DNA of 40,207 bases, from positions 1-40,207 of the forward strand of contig CAJTRK010000031.1 in the NCBI GenBank assembly GCA_910578475.1, in the 5' to 3' direction. Positions 15,841 to 23,551 of the stretch are shown one piece after another (within the stretch, counting starts at the first letter, position 1; every line of letters starts with the position of its first letter). This stretch comes from an uncultured Lachnospiraceae bacterium (GTDB taxonomy: Bacteria > Bacillota > Clostridia > Lachnospirales > Lachnospiraceae). Position numbers and translations under genes: made by a program. The notes under the pieces were generated by a model. That model made no database searches and was not told the DNA's origin. It worked only from the letters and a program-made list of their open reading frames with translations.

Positions 15841-17160
15841 ATGAGACTTACCCGAACTATTTCAATCCTGCTTTCTTTCCCAACTGCCTTCTTTTTGTAT
15901 GGCGCAATCAGAACATTAATCATCGTATCCGAAAAACGGTTGAAACGGCTTCTGCTTTTTTCGGTATGCCTGATGCTTTCCGAAATCGTTATCTTTTTTG
16001 GAGATTTCTATAATATTCTGCCCGTATTCGCCCTGTTCCTCTTTGTGATACATTTCACCTGCAAAGGAACATTTTATAAGAAAACGGCAATCGCGCTTTT
16101 GTTTTTCAGTACGGGCATTTCTTTTAATGCGCTGCGGGACAACTGTCTGACCAACCCGTACCTCAAGTTGGAACAATATGAAAAGAGTATGTTGATTTCT
16201 TCTTTCAGCAGTCTGTTCTTCTACCTTTTTTTATTTCTGGAAACCAGAATTTTTGCTCCCGACAAAGATTATGAACTCTCCGACAGTATGTGGAAATTGC
16301 TGACGCTGCTCACCATACCGCCATTCTGCACCGTGTTCTGTCTGGTGCTGCTTTACGATGTATCCTTCTGGAACGTCCTTTCCCGGGTATATCGTTTTCA
16401 TCGGGATTATGCCGCCCTGCTTGTCATTTCTATTTTCTCCTTCATCGGTCTGCTATGGACAATCACCATACTTGCCAGACAGCAGAAACTGGAGCAGCAG
16501 CACGCTCTGGCAGATATCAACCATCATTATTACGAGGCTATGGAACAACAGTATTTCGAGATACGGCGGCTCAAACACGATATGGCAAATCATTTACAGG
16601 TTCTTTCCGCGCTTCCTGCCGAAGAACAACAACGCTATCTGGAAGACCTTTCCAGAAATCCCGCGCTTACACAAACCCTTCATTATTGCGGCGACGCTAC
16701 GGTCAATGCGGTTTTAACCACAAAAGAAAACCAGTTGAAGCGCTGTGGCATTCAACTGGCGTACACCATCGATATTCAGAAAGAACTTCCCTTTGACCCC
16801 ACCGATATCTGCGCTCTGTTCGCGAACGCACTCGATAATGCAGCGGAAGCCTGTCGAAAAGCGGAAAATGAAGATAAAAAAATAACATTGGAAAGCAGGG
16901 TGCAGAAAGGATTGTTTTGTCTGAAAATAACAAATCCTGTCGGAGGAGATGCAAATGAAATCAAATATCATGCCTCCAAAATAAACCTGACCACACGGGA
17001 CGGTTCTGCGCCTGCAACGACAAAACCGGATAAAGCGTCTCACGGACTCGGCCTGAAAAGCATGCGGGAAATTGTTCTCAGATATCAGGGCGAAATGGAA
17101 CTGAAATCGGAAAACGGAACCGCAGAGCTGTTCCTGTATATGCCGCTTTGCAACGGATAA
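15841..17160 (+). CDS. GHKL sensor histidine kinase
   Basis: A 439-residue membrane sensor kinase of the AgrC/ComD-like group. Six or seven hydrophobic segments occupy residues 1-215. The H-box IRRLKHDMANHLQVL, with His near residue 246, begins the dimerisation region. A GHKL ATPase domain follows, with N-box ALFANALDNAAEACRKA and G-box GLGLKSMREIV. CGGAGG lies five bases before the ATG, giving a well-supported start. Kinases of this group pair with LytTR regulators, usually for peptide or quorum signals; the neighbouring BceAB-like transporter suggests sensing of a membrane-active compound (inference). Its stop is six bases from the stop of the convergent MATE gene. Confidence 0.92.
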   Translation: MRLTRTISILLSFPTAFFLYGAIRTLIIVSEKRLKRLLLFSVCLMLSEIVIFFGDFYNILPVFALFLFVIHFTCKGTFYKKTAIALLFFSTGISFNALRDNCLTNPYLKLEQYEKSMLISSFSSLFFYLFLFLETRIFAPDKDYELSDSMWKLLTLLTIPPFCTVFCLVLLYDVSFWNVLSRVYRFHRDYAALLVISIFSFIGLLWTITILARQQKLEQQHALADINHHYYEAMEQQYFEIRRLKHDMANHLQVLSALPAEEQQRYLEDLSRNPALTQTLHYCGDATVNAVLTTKENQLKRCGIQLAYTIDIQKELPFDPTDICALFANALDNAAEACRKAENEDKKITLESRVQKGLFCLKITNPVGGDANEIKYHASKINLTTRDGSAPATTKPDKASHGLGLKSMREIVLRYQGEMELKSENGTAELFLYMPLCNG

Positions 17161-17166
17161 CCGACA

Positions 17167-18486
17167 TCATTTCACAAGTCTGCGCCATAGAAACGGGAGT
17201 TCATACAGCATCATGGCAAGCCATCCCGCCAGATACGCCCAGGGCAATGCGGTAATTCCCATCTTACAGCCAAATACGAGGAAAAAGCATACTGCCACAC
17301 GGACTCCCATATTTATCAGGCTGCTCCACAACGTAATCTTCAGGTCTCCCATTCCCCGGAAATATCCCTGTACGCCGTTCGTAACCGCAGGAATCATATA
17401 CATGAACGCAATCAGATGCAGATACTGCTCTCCCGTTATAACGGTCATCTCATCCTGCGTAAATAACCGCATCAGCGGATTTGCCAGAAACAACAGAAGA
17501 ATGCCTGTTATTCCGCCATAAACAAGTTCTATATACATGCCTGCACGAAACGCTTCTTTTATACGCTTCGTTTCCCCGGCGCCGCGATTCTGCGCCATCA
17601 CGCTTGTCATCGCATGGCCGATGTTCTGCTCCGGAATATAGGCAAAATCATCAATCCGGTTAATCGCGGCAAACGCCGCCGTTGCTGTCACGCCCATCGT
17701 ATTAACGGTTCCCTGAATGCTGAGCTTTCCAATCTGAACCGTAGACTGCTGCAACGCGCTGACGAAACCGTACCGGATGGTTTGTCCCAACAGCCTCCTG
17801 TCAAACCGAAACCATTGTTTTCCGAGATTCATGACCGGTATATTTTTACGGATATAGCACCAGCACAAAAGGCAGCTGAGCGCCTCGCTCAATACCGTGC
17901 TGACCGCACACCCTGCCGTTCCCATCGCAAAAGCAATGACAAAAACCAGGTCTCCGATAACGTTTACAACTGCACTGATTCCCAGGAAAAAAAGAGGCGA
18001 TTTACTGTCCCCCATTGCCCGCAGCGTGCTCGCAAAAAAATTATAGATAAAATTAAATACAAGACCGCACATGATGACCCTGAGATAAACTGCCGCCTCC
18101 GCGCTGATTGCAGTATCCACCTGTAAAATTTCCAAAAACATCGGCGCCGCCGCAAAAACAACTGCGGTAAGCGCCAGTGAAAATCCGATTCCGGCGGTCA
18201 TTGCCGTACTAATCTGAAGTTTTAACGTTTCATAGTCTTTCGCACCGTACAGCGTTCCAATCAAAATTCCCGCGCCAAGACAGATACCCTGCAGAAAAAG
18301 AATCATCAGCGTTACGAGCGGGTTCCCCGTTCCGACCGCCGCCAATGCCTCTCTTCCCACATACCGTCCGACAACGATGCCGTCGATTGCATTATAGGTA
18401 AGCTGGAGCAGATTCCCCAATATCAACGGAATGGTAAACCGGATAATGGCAGGAAACATTGCTCCTTTTGTCAGGTCCTTCGTCAC
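17167..18486 (-). CDS. MATE family efflux transporter
   Basis: A 439-residue inner-membrane transporter of the MATE superfamily with about 12 membrane helices in two homologous halves. The N-terminal pattern RFTIPLILGNLLQLTYNAID and GREALAAVGTGNP are typical of the DinF/NorM-like branch, and the second half repeats it. It exports drugs or metabolites using an H+ or Na+ gradient. The start codon is GTG and overlaps the TGA of the upstream reductase gene (GTGA), with GGGAAGG five bases upstream. Both genes are therefore coupled, and the pair may read through from the rnf operon. Confidence 0.93.
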   Translation of the reverse strand: MTKDLTKGAMFPAIIRFTIPLILGNLLQLTYNAIDGIVVGRYVGREALAAVGTGNPLVTLMILFLQGICLGAGILIGTLYGAKDYETLKLQISTAMTAGIGFSLALTAVVFAAAPMFLEILQVDTAISAEAAVYLRVIMCGLVFNFIYNFFASTLRAMGDSKSPLFFLGISAVVNVIGDLVFVIAFAMGTAGCAVSTVLSEALSCLLCWCYIRKNIPVMNLGKQWFRFDRRLLGQTIRYGFVSALQQSTVQIGKLSIQGTVNTMGVTATAAFAAINRIDDFAYIPEQNIGHAMTSVMAQNRGAGETKRIKEAFRAGMYIELVYGGITGILLLFLANPLMRLFTQDEMTVITGEQYLHLIAFMYMIPAVTNGVQGYFRGMGDLKITLWSSLINMGVRVAVCFFLVFGCKMGITALPWAYLAGWLAMMLYELPFLWRRLVK

Positions 18487-19508
18487 ACCTGCACCTTCCC
18501 TGCAAGCACATTTTTATAATCTTCCAGGTTTTTCTGCAACAGCGCCGGCGTATCAAGTCCGTAAGGGCATTTGCTCTTACACTGGTTACAATGAATACAG
18601 TTTTCGATTTTCATCATCTTTTCCTGTCCTTCTTCGCTCAGATGGCCTGCAGAAGGGGAACGCCGCAGCAGCAATGACATTCTCGCGCAGTTATTGATTT
18701 CGATTCCCATCGGGCAAGGCATACAATAGCCGCAGCCCCTGCAGAATTCGCCGAGCAGCTCCTCCCTGTCATGAGCAATCAGCGCTTTGATTTCTTCGTT
18801 CATCACCGGAGGTTTTTCGATATAGGAAAGGAACTCATCCAATTCGTTCTCCCGCTGGACGCCCCAGATGGGAAGCACGTTATCATACTGCGCAAGGTAC
18901 GCATAAGCCGCCGCGGAGTTGGTAATCAAACCGCCGGACAACGCTTTCATCGCAACAAACCCCATATCTTTGACTTTACATTTTTCCACCAGTTCGATGT
19001 CCTTTTCGGTCGCAAGATAACAGAACGGAAACTGCAATGTTTCATACAGCCCGCTGTCTACGGCCTCGTTCGCAACGGCAAGCCTGTGGTTCGTAATACC
19101 GATATGTCTTATCTTTCCCTGCTCTTTTGCCTTTAACGCCGCGTCATATAATCCGCTTTCGTCGCCCGGTTTCGGACAGAATGCCGGATTATGAAACTGA
19201 TATACGTCTATATAATCCGTCTTCAGATTTTCAAGGCTTGTTTCCAAATCTTTCCAGAAATCCTCTGCATTGCCTGCTCCTGTTTTGGTTGCAATCCATA
19301 TTTTATCCCGGATGCCCTCAAAAGCAAGACCCAGTTTATGTTCACTGTCCGTATACCATCTTGCCGTATCAAAATAGGTAATACCGTTATCATATGCTTT
19401 TTTCAACAGATAAACCGCGTCCTCATCCGGGATTCTCTGAATCGGCAGCGCGCCGAACCCGTTCTTATTCGTTACGATTTCTGTTTTTCCAAGTCTTACC
19501 GTTTCCAT
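18483..19508 (-). CDS. Aldo/keto reductase with C-terminal 2x[4Fe-4S] domain
   Basis: A 341-residue fusion of an aldo/keto reductase barrel and a bacterial ferredoxin domain. The start at 19508 (METVRLGKTEI) follows AAGGAG by about 12 bases; upstream sequence in frame overlaps rnfB and is not coding. The AKR part has FDTARWYTDSE with the catalytic Asp/Tyr, Lys in WIATKTG and VYQFHNP. The C-terminal part has CRGCGYCMPCPMGIEIN and CIHCNQCKSKCPYGLD, consistent with two clusters. This type may use ferredoxin rather than NADPH, which would fit its position 77 bases downstream of the Rnf complex (inference). The substrate is unknown. Confidence 0.9.
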   Translation of the reverse strand: METVRLGKTEIVTNKNGFGALPIQRIPDEDAVYLLKKAYDNGITYFDTARWYTDSEHKLGLAFEGIRDKIWIATKTGAGNAEDFWKDLETSLENLKTDYIDVYQFHNPAFCPKPGDESGLYDAALKAKEQGKIRHIGITNHRLAVANEAVDSGLYETLQFPFCYLATEKDIELVEKCKVKDMGFVAMKALSGGLITNSAAAYAYLAQYDNVLPIWGVQRENELDEFLSYIEKPPVMNEEIKALIAHDREELLGEFCRGCGYCMPCPMGIEINNCARMSLLLRRSPSAGHLSEEGQEKMMKIENCIHCNQCKSKCPYGLDTPALLQKNLEDYKNVLAGKVQV

Positions 19509-19585
19509 AGGTAATACCCGCTCCTTTCTTTGTCCGTGCCCACCTGCGCCGTACCGCCGCCCGGAGCATACGGATTTTGTTCTTT

Positions 19586-20383
19586 TTATAAGGAGATAAT
19601 CGCCTTCTTCGGACATTTTTCTTTACATGTACCGCATCCGGTGCACTTCTCCTGGTCAATGGTCGCGTTAAAACTGTCAATGGTAATTGCATCCGCCGGA
19701 CAGTTTCTTTTACACATCTGACATCCGATACAGCCGACTTCACAGGCCTTCATCGTTACCGGGCCCTTATCGCGGTTGCTGCACGCTACCGCCTGTTTCG
19801 CATCGTATGGAATCAGCGTAATCAGATTCTTCGGGCAGGCTGCGATACATTTTCCGCATGCCTTACATTTTTCTTTATCCACGACCGCCACACCGTTTAC
19901 GACATGAATCGCGTCAAACGGACATGCTTTCACGCAGCTGCCATAGCCAAGACAACCGTAATCGCAGGATTTTTCCCCGCCGCCCGGCACATAAGAAAGC
20001 ATTTTGCAGTCTTCGATTCCGGAATATTCATAGTCTTTTTTCGTCTTATCGCAATCGCCCTGACACTGTACGAAAGCCACCTGTTTTACGCTGTCTCCCG
20101 CTTCCACGCCCATGATTTCCGCAATCAGTTTACCGACTTTTTCGCCGCCCACCGGACAGGCGTTGACGGGAGCCTCTCCTTTGGCAATTGCCGCCGCCAG
20201 ATTGGAACATCCGGCATAACCGCAGCCGCCGCAGTTATTACCCGGCAGTACGCCGAGCACCGCTTCTTCTTTTTCATCCACTTCTACTTTAAATTTAATT
20301 GCCGCGGCGCCTAAAAACAGACCGACAAACAATCCCACGCCTCCGACAATCGCTGTTGCAACCAGAATTCCGGTTATTTCCAT
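19586..20383 (-). CDS. rnfB: Rnf complex subunit RnfB (iron-sulfur protein)
   Basis: The ferredoxin-accepting subunit of the Rnf ferredoxin:NAD+ oxidoreductase, 265 residues. An N-terminal membrane helix (6-28) is followed by the four-Cys domain CGGCGYAGC with a later CP. Four ferredoxin-type clusters come next: CDYGCLGYGSCVKACP, CKACGKCIAACP, CIGCQMCKRNCP and CTGCGTCKEKCP. It is the last gene in the canonical order C-D-G-E-A-B. An unusual gap of about 210 bases, filled with folded sequence, separates it from rnfA. It has its own GGAGG site before the start (ATGGAGGATTACTT). It accepts electrons from reduced ferredoxin and passes them towards RnfG, RnfD and RnfC. Confidence 0.96.
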   Translation of the reverse strand: MEITGILVATAIVGGVGLFVGLFLGAAAIKFKVEVDEKEEAVLGVLPGNNCGGCGYAGCSNLAAAIAKGEAPVNACPVGGEKVGKLIAEIMGVEAGDSVKQVAFVQCQGDCDKTKKDYEYSGIEDCKMLSYVPGGGEKSCDYGCLGYGSCVKACPFDAIHVVNGVAVVDKEKCKACGKCIAACPKNLITLIPYDAKQAVACSNRDKGPVTMKACEVGCIGCQMCKRNCPADAITIDSFNATIDQEKCTGCGTCKEKCPKKAIISL

Positions 20384-20435
20384 AAGTAATCCTCCATTCT
20401 ATAACCACGCCTTTCTCACACTAACCTCCATACTC

Positions 20436-20464
20436 CCGCATCGCGGAATCTCAAATCCATGCGG
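20436..20464. repeat. Small inverted repeat upstream of rnfB
   Basis: CCGCAT (20436-20441) and ATGCGG (20459-20464) are perfect 6-base arms around 17 bases. It lies between the hairpin at 20465 and the rnfB ribosome binding site, so the whole leader is foldable. Confidence 0.4.
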
Positions 20465-20488
20465 AGAATGCCGTATTTTAGGCATTCT
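20465..20488. repeat. Hairpin AGAATGCC/GGCATTCT
   Basis: A perfect 8-bp stem, AGAATGCC (20465-20472) with GGCATTCT (20481-20488), has an 8-base loop. In the minus-strand mRNA the loop side carries TAAAATAC and no T-run follows, so it is not a standard terminator. Confidence 0.6.
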
Positions 20489-20491
20489 ACT

Positions 20492-20594
20492 GCGTGAGAA
20501 AAGTCTGCAAAGCAGACTTAGAGCTTCTTCGCGAAACAGCCAAGCCTGGAAAACAGGCTTTAGCTGTATGAGCGATTAGAAGTTCTTCTCACGC
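20492..20594. repeat. 103-base multi-helix element between rnfA and rnfB
   Basis: The ends are perfect 9-base inverted repeats, GCGTGAGAA (20492-20500) and TTCTCACGC (20586-20594). The last base is shared with the rnfA stop codon. Inside are a perfect hairpin AAGTCTGC/GCAGACTT (20501-20519, loop AAA) and a second arm. That arm is built from GAGCTTCT+TCGC (20521-20532) with GCGA+AGAAGTTC (20572-20585). It encloses a hairpin with ACAGC/GCTGT and AAGCCTG/CAGGCTT stems (20536-20567). The result is a three-way junction. It could be a dispersed palindromic element or an RNA processing or stability structure; the sequence alone does not decide. Confidence 0.7.
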
Positions 20595-21172
20595 TATAAC
20601 AATCCGGAAAATCCACAGAATGCAATTGCCATCAGTCCTGCCGTAATCAGGACAATCGGCATTCCTTTAAAGGATTCCGGTATATCGTTATATTCCATCT
20701 TTTCTCTGATACCGGCCAGAATGATAATTGAGATGGTAAAGCCAACCGCCGTTGCAAAACCGTTTACGACGCCTGCCAATATTCCATAATTTTTCTGTAC
20801 ATTCGTAAGCGCAACTCCGAGCACGGCACAGTTTGTCGTAATCAGAGGCAGATACACGCCAAGCGCCTCGTACAGCGCCGGCATAAATTTTTTCAGGAAC
20901 ATTTCCACAAACTGTACGAGCGCCGCTATCACGAGAATGAAAACAATCGTCTGCAGATAAGTAATATTAAACGGTATCAGCACATATTTGTAAATGACTC
21001 CCGCCACCGCCGAAGCCAGCGTAATCACGAAAATGACCGCCGCTCCCATGCCGCCTGCCGTACTGGTCTTTCTGGACACGCCGAGAAACGGGCACAGCCC
21101 GAGAAACTGGCTTAAAACGACATTACTTACAAGAGAAGAGCTGATTAAGATGATAAATAAATCTTTAAGCAT
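20594..21172 (-). CDS. rnfA: Rnf complex subunit RnfA
   Basis: A 192-residue integral membrane subunit with six helices, homologous to NqrE. The N-terminal SNVVLSQFLGLCPFLGVSR and the repeat-related LPLITTNCAVLGVAL carry the membrane cysteines that, in this family, hold an iron-sulfur centre between RnfA and RnfE. The start overlaps the end of rnfE by eight bases, so translation is coupled. Its stop codon TAG abuts the folded element that precedes rnfB. Confidence 0.96.
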   Translation of the reverse strand: MLKDLFIILISSSLVSNVVLSQFLGLCPFLGVSRKTSTAGGMGAAVIFVITLASAVAGVIYKYVLIPFNITYLQTIVFILVIAALVQFVEMFLKKFMPALYEALGVYLPLITTNCAVLGVALTNVQKNYGILAGVVNGFATAVGFTISIIILAGIREKMEYNDIPESFKGMPIVLITAGLMAIAFCGFSGLL

Positions 21173-21911
21173 GTTCTTTCTCCTCCTCTCCCTTTATCTT
21201 CTGTGCCTTTTCATCATAAAAACGTTTTGTGCACCCGGTATCCGAACAGTTCAGGCAGTCGTTACCGCAGCCTGACTGGATTTTCGACATATCTTTTCCT
21301 TTTCTTTCACCAATTATTTTTATCTTATTCTGAATGGCGGTCAACACGGCAAGCACGAAAAAGGCTCCCGGAGCCAGGATAAAAATACTGCACGGAATAT
21401 AGCTTTCCGGCATGATATTCATTCCGAACAACTTTCCCGCTCCAATCAGTTCCCGCACCGCGCCGATACAGGTGAGCGCAAATGAAAAACCAAGTCCCAT
21501 ACCGATTCCGTCGAATAAAGACGGAATAACCGGATTTTTGGAAGCATAGCTTTCCGCACGCCCCAATATAATACAGTTTACGACAATTAACGGTATATAG
21601 ATGCCAAGCGCATCATACAATGCCGGGATAAATCCCTCCAAAAGCAGTTCCACCATTGTTACAAAAGATGCGATAATTACGATAAATGCCGGGATTCTGA
21701 CCTTATCCGGAATAATATTCCGAAGCAGCGAAATGAAGGCATTGCTGAGAGCCAGCACGACCATTGTCGTCAGTCCCATACCGAGACCGTTCATCGCCGA
21801 AGTCGTAACGGCAAGTGTCGGGCACATGCCAAGCATCAGGACAAACGTCGGATTTTCTTTTATCAGTCCATTGATAAGACGTTCTTTGATATTATTCATT
21901 TTTACATCCAT
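21165..21911 (-). CDS. rnfE: Rnf complex subunit RnfE with cysteine-rich tail
   Basis: An integral membrane subunit homologous to NqrD, 248 residues. Six helices cover residues 15-200, with NPTFVLMLGMCPTLAVT and IPLIVVNCIILGRAES bearing the conserved Cys of the RnfA/RnfE iron-sulfur site. About 30-35 residues are added at the C-terminus after the last helix. They contain CGNDCLNCSDTGC, five cysteines in 13 residues, followed by a charged end. Ordinary RnfE proteins of about 200-230 residues end soon after the last helix, so this tail is an addition; iron-sulfur or zinc binding is possible. It overlaps rnfA by eight bases. Confidence 0.94.
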   Translation of the reverse strand: MDVKMNNIKERLINGLIKENPTFVLMLGMCPTLAVTTSAMNGLGMGLTTMVVLALSNAFISLLRNIIPDKVRIPAFIVIIASFVTMVELLLEGFIPALYDALGIYIPLIVVNCIILGRAESYASKNPVIPSLFDGIGMGLGFSFALTCIGAVRELIGAGKLFGMNIMPESYIPCSIFILAPGAFFVLAVLTAIQNKIKIIGERKGKDMSKIQSGCGNDCLNCSDTGCTKRFYDEKAQKIKGEEEKEHA

Positions 21912-21938
21912 TCTCCTTTCTCAGCCACAGGCTGTGCC

Positions 21939-22589
21939 TTATTTCTCCGGGCTGTCGGCCGGTAAATTCGTCTGAAAATAAAACAATCCGGCGTTGACTC
22001 CATTAGTCACCGCATTCGTCGTAATCGTTGCTCCGGAAATTGCATCAATCTGATAATCAGCCGTTGCTCCGGTTTTGGAATACTCGAATTTTTCCACGCT
22101 CTTATCCGCAAACTGCGGGACAAGAACTTCCTCCGCCTTCATGCCGAGTCCTGCCGTCTCCGCAATATCCAATATGGCGATACCGTTTACGGTTCCGTTA
22201 TTCGTAATGCCGACGGTAAAGCGGATATCGCCGCCGTACCCTTCTTTCGTCGTCACGGTAATCACATAGCCGAGCGCATTCCCGGATTCGTCCTGCGCTT
22301 CCATGACTTCATCAATCGTTTCCTGTGCAAATCCGGCCGCCGCCCATTCCTGTTCATCCGGCTGTGCAAAATCCACTTCCGCAAAAGACGCCGCATCAGC
22401 AAAAACTGCCTTACAGGCTTCCTGTTTCGCCTTTTCTTTCTGTATGGCAATCGGCTCTTTGGTAATCTGATAAACCAGCCCGAGAAGCAGTCCCGCAACC
22501 AGCGTAATCACGAGCAGAATTGCCGTATCCTTAAACATTCCGCCGATATCCGCACTCTTTTTTACTTCCTGATTCTCCGCATTGCTCAT
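21939..22589 (-). CDS. rnfG: Rnf complex subunit RnfG (FMN-binding)
   Basis: A 216-residue subunit with one N-terminal membrane helix (about 18-40) and an extracytoplasmic FMN-binding domain. The motif DAISGATITTNAV contains the Thr to which FMN is covalently attached by ApbE. Upstream GYGGDIRFTVGI and AETAGLGMKAEE are typical of the fold. The start overlaps the rnfD stop by four bases (ATGA). It carries electrons between RnfD and RnfB/RnfA-E in the complex. Confidence 0.96.
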   Translation of the reverse strand: MSNAENQEVKKSADIGGMFKDTAILLVITLVAGLLLGLVYQITKEPIAIQKEKAKQEACKAVFADAASFAEVDFAQPDEQEWAAAGFAQETIDEVMEAQDESGNALGYVITVTTKEGYGGDIRFTVGITNNGTVNGIAILDIAETAGLGMKAEEVLVPQFADKSVEKFEYSKTGATADYQIDAISGATITTNAVTNGVNAGLFYFQTNLPADSPEK

Positions 22590-23518
22590 GCCCTTGCCCC
22601 TCCTTTCCCAAATGCCGTCGGAAGAGTCGCCTTTTCAATCAACGGCACGAGAAGATTTCCCAGAATAATCGCATAGGAAACACCTTCCGGCGAAGGGCCG
22701 AATATACGGAAAATACCGGTCAGAATGCCAAGCAGTATACCATATACATATTGTCCCTTTACCGTAATCGGTCTCGTTACATAATCGGTTGCCATAAAGA
22801 AAGCGCCGAGCATCAGGCCGCCGCCCGCCAGATGTGCCGAAATATAAGCGTAATCAAATCCCCGGCCGCTGAACAGACTGATGAAAATGACAAAACTTAC
22901 TATGTAGCTTCCGGGAATCCTTAAATCAATGACGCCCACCAGAATCAAAAAGCATGCCCCGATGACAATCGCGACCATAGAAGTCTCTCCAATCGTTCCG
23001 GCAGTCTTTCCGATTACCATATCGAAAATATTAACCGCGTCTCCGTTCTTTAATGCCAAAAGGGGCGTCGCGCCCGTATAGGCATCGCAGTCAAAAGTCG
23101 TCATAATGGAAGTAAAGGCTATGAGCAGAAAACATCTCGCTCCCAATGCGGGGTTCATAAAATTCTGTCCGAGTCCGCCGAACAGCATTTTAACAACCAG
23201 AATCGCAAAAACACCGCCGATAACGCCAATCCACCAGGGCGCGGAAACCGGAAGGTTCAGCGCCAGAAGAAGGCCCGTTACAACAGCCGAATAATCTCCA
23301 ATCGTAACTTTTTTACCCAAAATTTTCTCAAATATATATTCCGTCAGAACAGTGGATAGAACTGTCACCAGAATCAAAATCAGTGCATCCAGCCCAAAAT
23401 TATAAATGCCGAATCCCGCCGCAGGAAGCAGGGCGATAACCACCGCCGCCATAATGCTGCCCGTAGACGATTTCGCTCTGATATGGGGATTGGATGACAC
23501 TTTCATCAAATCGCTCAT
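22586..23518 (-). CDS. rnfD: Rnf complex subunit RnfD
   Basis: A 310-residue integral membrane subunit with about nine helices, homologous to NqrB, and part of the ion-translocating core. DCDAYTGATPL contains the Thr predicted to carry covalent FMN. GQNFMNPALGARCFLL and the C-terminal ILGNLLVPLIEK match the family. Its length fits other clostridial RnfD proteins. It lies 33 bases after rnfC and is coupled to rnfG. Confidence 0.96.
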   Translation of the reverse strand: MSDLMKVSSNPHIRAKSSTGSIMAAVVIALLPAAGFGIYNFGLDALILILVTVLSTVLTEYIFEKILGKKVTIGDYSAVVTGLLLALNLPVSAPWWIGVIGGVFAILVVKMLFGGLGQNFMNPALGARCFLLIAFTSIMTTFDCDAYTGATPLLALKNGDAVNIFDMVIGKTAGTIGETSMVAIVIGACFLILVGVIDLRIPGSYIVSFVIFISLFSGRGFDYAYISAHLAGGGLMLGAFFMATDYVTRPITVKGQYVYGILLGILTGIFRIFGPSPEGVSYAIILGNLLVPLIEKATLPTAFGKGGARA

Positions 23519-23551
23519 TTTTCGTTATTCCTTTCTATATTTTATGTCTTT

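Noticed and set aside
17614..18126. 170-residue plus-strand open frame opposite the MATE gene
   Set aside because: Shadow frame without motif or ribosome binding site.
20492..20594. tRNA-like gene, because the element resembles a cloverleaf
   Set aside because: Arm lengths and loops do not fit tRNA (no T-loop TTCGA/C, no anticodon arm of 5 bp with 7-base loop).
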